A stretch of DNA of 13,473 nucleotides from Baffinella frigidus (Eukaryota; Cryptophyceae; Cryptomonadales; Baffinellaceae). Shown one piece after another: positions 6,397-12,300 of this stretch. The position numbers and the translations under genes were made by a program. The stretch covers positions 187,356 to 200,828 of the forward strand of contig MU647114.1 in the NCBI GenBank assembly GCA_026770585.1, written 5' to 3'. The notes under the pieces are model-generated. The model worked only from the letters and a program-made list of their open reading frames with translations. It made no database searches and was not told the DNA's origin. Positions within the stretch are counted from its first letter, which is position 1. The number at the start of each line of letters is the position of its first letter.

Positions 6397-9300
6397 TTCA
6401 TACTTTTCTTTTCTCTACGGGTTATGAGTCGTTCGTTTTCTTTTTTTACGACGGTTGACTAATCTCAGATTCCGCTAGGACTTAATCCTGCCCGGATTAG
6501 TTACCGCCCCGGTAAAAAACGAAGTTCTCGGTCCTCACACCGTAACCCCCACGAATCCCCCTAACCCCTGAACCATGAACCCTCTAAACCCTACACCCCA
6601 TCAACTCTTACCCTAAACCCTACACTGCACGAAGCTTTCCGACACGAACAGGTACGAGAACGTCTTAACCCTCAAGGACGGACCGAGCCCCTCTGAACCC
6701 TGCACGTTACACCCTAATCCCTGACTCCTAACCCTAACCCCTAAACCCTGAACCCTAAGCCCTAAGCCCTCAACCCTAAACAGCTTTCCGACACGAACTG
6801 GTACGAGAAGTTCTCAATCCTCAAGGGCGGAGAGGACAACTTCTGCACCGGCGCAGATCCGCGCACCATCGCAGCCAACTTGGTACCCGCGTAATCCCTC
6901 AACCCTAAACCATAAAACATGAAACATAAACCATAAACCATAAACCATAAACCATAAACCACAAATCATAAACACCATAAAACTTTTACAAGGAGGGGAG
7001 GATAACTTTTTCAGAGGACAACTTCTGGACCGGCACTGGCCCCCACACCATCGCAGCCAACTTGGTACCCCCCGCATTTCGCTCCAAAGTTGACGGATTT
7101 GTACCGAATGGAAAGAATGGTGACTTTGGAACAGTCCTGCAAGGGCGGGCAGGACAAGTTCAGCACCGCCTCATACGTAAACCCTATACTCTAAACCCCA
7201 AACCCCTCACCCAAAACCCAAAACCCCTTACCCAAAAACCCAAACCCCTCACCCAAAACCCAAAACCCAAAACCCAAAACCCCTCACCCAAAACCCAAAA
7301 CCCAAAACCCAAAACCCAAAACCCAAAACCCAAAACCCGAAACCCAAAACCCAAAACCCAAAACCCAAACCCCAAAACCCAAACAACAAACACCAAATCC
7401 CAAAACCCCAAAACCAGGCGGTGGACAGTTCGAGCGGGGCGCTCAAGGACCAACTGCTCCGCGTCTCGCAAGCCTACCTCCTCACCTACCTCATCACTCT
7501 TTCTCCCAAGCAGCGTATCGCGGTATGTCACCCCTAAATCCTCACTCATCACTCCACACTCCTCACTCCTCACTCCTCACTCCTCACTCCTCACTCCTCA
7601 CTCCCCACTCCTCAGCCCTAGATGATACACTTTGACCCAGAAACCAGAAACCAGAAACCAGAAACCAGAAAGCAGAAGTCTCCAGCCCTAACCCGAACGT
7701 TAAGGCCTAAGCCCTAAGCCCTAGACGACAATCGCAAGCGCGTCTCGCAATCGTACATGCTGACTGACCGCATCACGCTTTCTCCGAAGTGGCGTATTGC
7801 TGTAAACCCTCAACCCCAAACCCTAGACAGAAACCAGAAACCAGAAACCAGAAATCAGAAACCAGAAGCTACGATCCCGCACGCGTCGCACAAGCCTACC
7901 ACTCGAGAATGCTCGAGGACCCTATTTACTTGTACCAGGATAACGTTGGTTCACCTCGTGTCTGGCCTAACTTCGGCTAGGGATGGCTCCAAAGGTCTGA
8001 AATTTACCATGCAAAGGCCCACTTGTAAAAGCATCACGGTTTTCAGGTACCTAAAAACGTACACTCTGGTTTCACCGTAGCAGAAATTGGACGGACTCTT
8101 GCATCGGACAAGGCGCAGCCCTTTCCTGACTATTCCAAACGTCAATCTGTGCGTGCGGTGCAAAACCGTCAAGTTTGGAGCGAACGCAGATATTGGACGG
8201 ACACTGCATCGGGCAGGGCGCGGCTCTCGCTCTCGCCCACACTCACCAGGTTTGGGGGTTGGGGGTTGGGGTTTAGGTGTGAGGGTTTGCGGTTAGGGTT
8301 TGACTTGTCGCTCACACGCACCATGTCGCATATCAGCCTTATGTTTAGGGTTTGGGGTGTAGGGTGTAAGGTTCTGGTGTAGGTAGGGTTCAGGGGTTTT
8401 GCATCTCTGTGGGGGGGTAGATTTTTTACAGCTGTATGTGGTTTTGGGATTTTGAGGGCAGGGTGCGGCGCTCCACCAGCACTCTGAAGTTGATCAAATT
8501 GGGGCTGGAGATTGAGCCATTTCCTTCGGAGGAAGGTGCAAATTCGATCCTGTCCTGGGGTGAATGGCTAATGCACCAGCCTCCATTTTGATCAATTTCG
8601 GAGGGCTTGTGGCTTGCACTCTCCCACACGCACCAGGTGACGCCTCCAGCGGTTTTCAAACCTGTTTCTGGGGTAGGGTTTGGGGATTAGGGCGTATGAT
8701 TTAGGGTTGAACTCTTGCCCCCACCCCCAAGATAGCAAACAGGTGGTTTGAATGAAATGTGGTTGGATATGAAATGAGTGTGGTGGTCGCAGGCGAACGG
8801 GACAAGCACGGGAAGGCACCTGAGGGTCGCGACCAACCGCACCGTCCTCTCGTTTCAGGTCCGTGTGTGTGAAAGAGAGTGAGAGACAGACTGAGAGAGA
8901 CAGAGAGAGACAGCGAGACAGCGAGACAGAGAGACAGAGAGACAGAGAGAGGGGGAGGGAGACCGTTAGACCTACCAACAGGGCCGAGGACATCTCGTTG
9001 CAGGGTCTGCCCCCGAACGTGGGTTTTTGTTTTGTTTGGGTGTGGAGTATCTGGCACCAACAGACGGCGTCAACCTCCGGAAAACCTGACCCGGCGAACC
9101 TGACCAAACCCTGAATCCCAATCCATAAACCCCAAATCCCAAACCCTGAACCCTGAACCCCAAACCCTAAATCCGAACAACCGCGCACCCGCAACCCTCA
9201 ACTCTAACCCCCGAATCCTTAACCCTCAACCCTAAACACCAACCCCCGAACCACAAACCAGCACGCGCACTTCATGGGGCTGTTCCCGGGCAACGGATGC

Positions 9301-12300
9301 TCCTACTTCCTCCCCCGCATGCCCGGAAACGTCCAACCCCTCCCGTCCCGCCGAAATCCTGTATTTGTTCAATTCAGAATGCAAACACCTACATGATTTG
9401 TTGATTTATGAGCGCCAAACCATGCATGAAAACGTCTGCCCCCCCTCTCCTGCCCCTCCCCTGAACCCTAAACCCTAAACCCTCGCCCTCAACCCTAAAC
9501 CCTGAACCCTGAACCATAAACCATGAACCCTAAACCCTAAACTCTAAACCCTAAACTCTTAACCCTGAGCTCTAAACCCTAACCCCGAAACCCTAAATCC
9601 TAAACCCTAAACCCTAAACCCTAAACACCAGATTGGGCTGTACCTCGCACTCTCTGGAGTTCGCCTCAACGCGGCAGACTGCATATATTCGGTACTCAAA
9701 GACGCACAGCCTCATTCGTCTCTCGAACGTCGTGGGGCGGGGCTCGTTTTCGCTCTCAAGTTGACGGATTTGCACCACGACCCCAGGACGTCAACTTGAG
9801 AATAGTCCGTCAACACCGCTGACTACATCTGTTCGGTACTCAGAGCCCTAACCCCGAAACCCGAAACCTTGCCACTGCTGAACCCTAAGCCCTCAACCCT
9901 GCGTCACACAGTAACACTGACTGCATCGATTCTGTACTCACACACCTACACCCACACACCCCACACTGCATGGCGGTCTCGCCTCCAGTGATCATTTCAC
10001 ACGCATGGTCTCGAAACGCGTAGTTTTTCGGGGCAGGGGGTACTAAACCGTGAACTCTAAGTCCTAAACCCTAAACCCCAAACCCTAAACCCTAAACCCC
10101 AAACCCCAAACCCTAAACCCCAAACACTAAACACTAAACCCGAAACCCAAAACTCAGGGTGCGGCATCGCACTTCGTGCCATCGCACAGGCTCGGAAAGT
10201 GTCTCAAAGCCCTCGCCGAAGCGGTCTGCCCCCGACACCCGAAACCCTGCCCTCATCCCAGAACATGTTTAGTTTTAATGAAACTGCACTCGCAGACGGG
10301 ATTCATGTCCGATGCGGGCCCTTCCTATGACTTTTTGGATTTGGCGACAGTGTTAGAAAGGTCTTGATGCCCTCTTGAATCTTGGCGAAAACCATTTGAG
10401 GTGGGAGAAAAAACACGGGTTTTCCAGGCCCATGTTCATAGGCCAACTTCCTGAAAATCGGGTAGTTGAGCCGACGGTATTGCCTACGGTAGGCCGTAGG
10501 GTCCTAGGGGGGGTCCTATGGAACATTAAGTCCTAGGAGCCTAACGGCCTACCATAGGCAATACCGGAGGCCTAAGTACCCGGGTTTCAGGACGTTACCC
10601 TCTGAATGTTTGAGACCCCGGGAGAATCCGGCCGGATTTTCTGCACATGCCATCTTCTCGACAACCCTCTTTTTTGGCAGGTTGGGCCGAGGCTGGACAG
10701 CAATGCCCACTTCGCGGATATCGTCGCTTCACTAACCCTCCTAACCCTCCTTTTGTTGGTGGGTACATTCGCTTTGAGCTGTGTAGGACATTGATTGCGA
10801 GAAAAGGTTGAAATCGAAGCGGGGAATGGTGTGGGCAGGTTGGGCCGAGGCAGGACAACGATGTCATGCCTGACCAGATCGAGGCCATCGTCGCGTCCCA
10901 CTCCCTCAAGTACAAATCCTCAGCCCTAAACTCTAAACCCTAAATCCAAGATCTTGAACCTTCAACCCTCGAACTTCGTTGCTGCACACTTCCTCAAATT
11001 CTGCCCCGCCCGCCTCTCCTTCTGTTAATCCTTGACCCCCAAACCCCCAACCCCCACACTCCACACCCCAAACACTTAACCCCAAACGCTAAACACAAAA
11101 CTCTAAACCTTAAACCCCCCGCAGCCCGGACCACACGAGCTTCAAATCGATGACAGGCGAACCCTCCTACTTCACACGGTGCGTCTTACAACCCCCTGAA
11201 CCCTAATCCCTCAACCCTCAACGCTAAACCGGAAACCCCAAACCCCTCCTTCTTCACCCGTTTCGACCGACACCCCCCTAACTCCTAGAGTCTCAACGCC
11301 CTGAACCCGGAACCCCTTCGTGTACACCCGGTTCGTCCGACACCCCCCTACACCGTAAGCCCTGAACCCTGAACCCTGAACTTCAATCCTGAACCCTGAA
11401 CCCTGAACCCTGAACCCTGAACCCTGAACCCTCTCTCGCCCTCTTACAGTAATCGCCTGACGAATGGGAGGGGATGGGGTTGTCAATTTTTAAAACGGCG
11501 CGTTTCCCCCCGGTGCAGGTACTCGATGCTGGAGCTCACGGACCCGACGCACCTCGAGGCTGAGGCGGAGGCCATCGACCGCTGCTTCGGTACCAGAGAG
11601 AGATGGTCCACTTGCGTTTGAAACACCTGCTTCCCCTCAGAACACTGGGCCTGCTTCGGTACAGAACACTGCTGTGTGGTGCTGCGAAAATAGAACCACA
11701 CACTGGACTACAAAGGGATTTCGTGAATAACTTATAGGTAGATAATCCATACGGTGGGCCATCTGTAGGGTCATTGGATTGTTCCTAAGCGTATCCTAAG
11801 CGATTCTTGATCAGAATCGGCCAGACAATTCCTTCGTAGCCCGCTGTGGGGAGCCGTCTGATGGTGTATTCTTGGTGTATTCCTGGTGCGAACTGAACAT
11901 TTCTCGTGCGAAGACGCTGAACATGTGGGCACCGAAACAGGGCAAACGAGCGTGGAAGACATCTTGGAAGCTCTTGCCGCGACCGACTCGCCCTGGTCCC
12001 GCAGGTTCCTAACCCCTCAACCCTGCACCCTAACCCTAAACCCTAAACCCTAAACCCTACACCCTACACCCTACACCCTAAAACCTAAACCCTATACCCT
12101 AAACCATGAACCCCGCCCCCAAACCCCAAACACTACAACCCAAACCCTACAACCTCAACCCCAAACCCCAAACCCCACACCCCAACACAGAACGCTGGCA
12201 AACATTCAGCAGATGTCGCCGACGTCTCTCCACACGACGGTCGAGCTTTTCCGCCGCGGTACTCACACCCCGGGAGACCTGAATCTTCTTCTCTATTACT

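Larger units (their letters stand above)
10224..10838 (+). other. Intron 11 (615 bases)
   Basis: It contains the R3 palindrome (10475-10566), the earlier copy of exon 12 (10681-10758) and otherwise non-repetitive sequence. The stretch 10176-10367 is open in one frame but that frame differs from exon 11 and shows no homology I recognise. Confidence 0.4.

Noticed and set aside
7186-7416. CRISPR array
   Set aside because: The repeat unit is seven bases with no spacers, and the gene context is eukaryotic.
7184-7573. A 129-codon minus-strand frame rich in GFGFWV repeats
   Set aside because: It is the translation of a CCCAAAA heptamer array; seven-base periodicity gives a seven-residue peptide repeat in every open frame. 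It also overlaps exon 6 on the other strand.
8592-9194. A 200-codon minus-strand frame with SLSLSVSLS stretches
   Set aside because: It is the complement of the GAGACA simple repeat and a heptamer tract; it overlaps exon 8, which has clear homology on the + strand.
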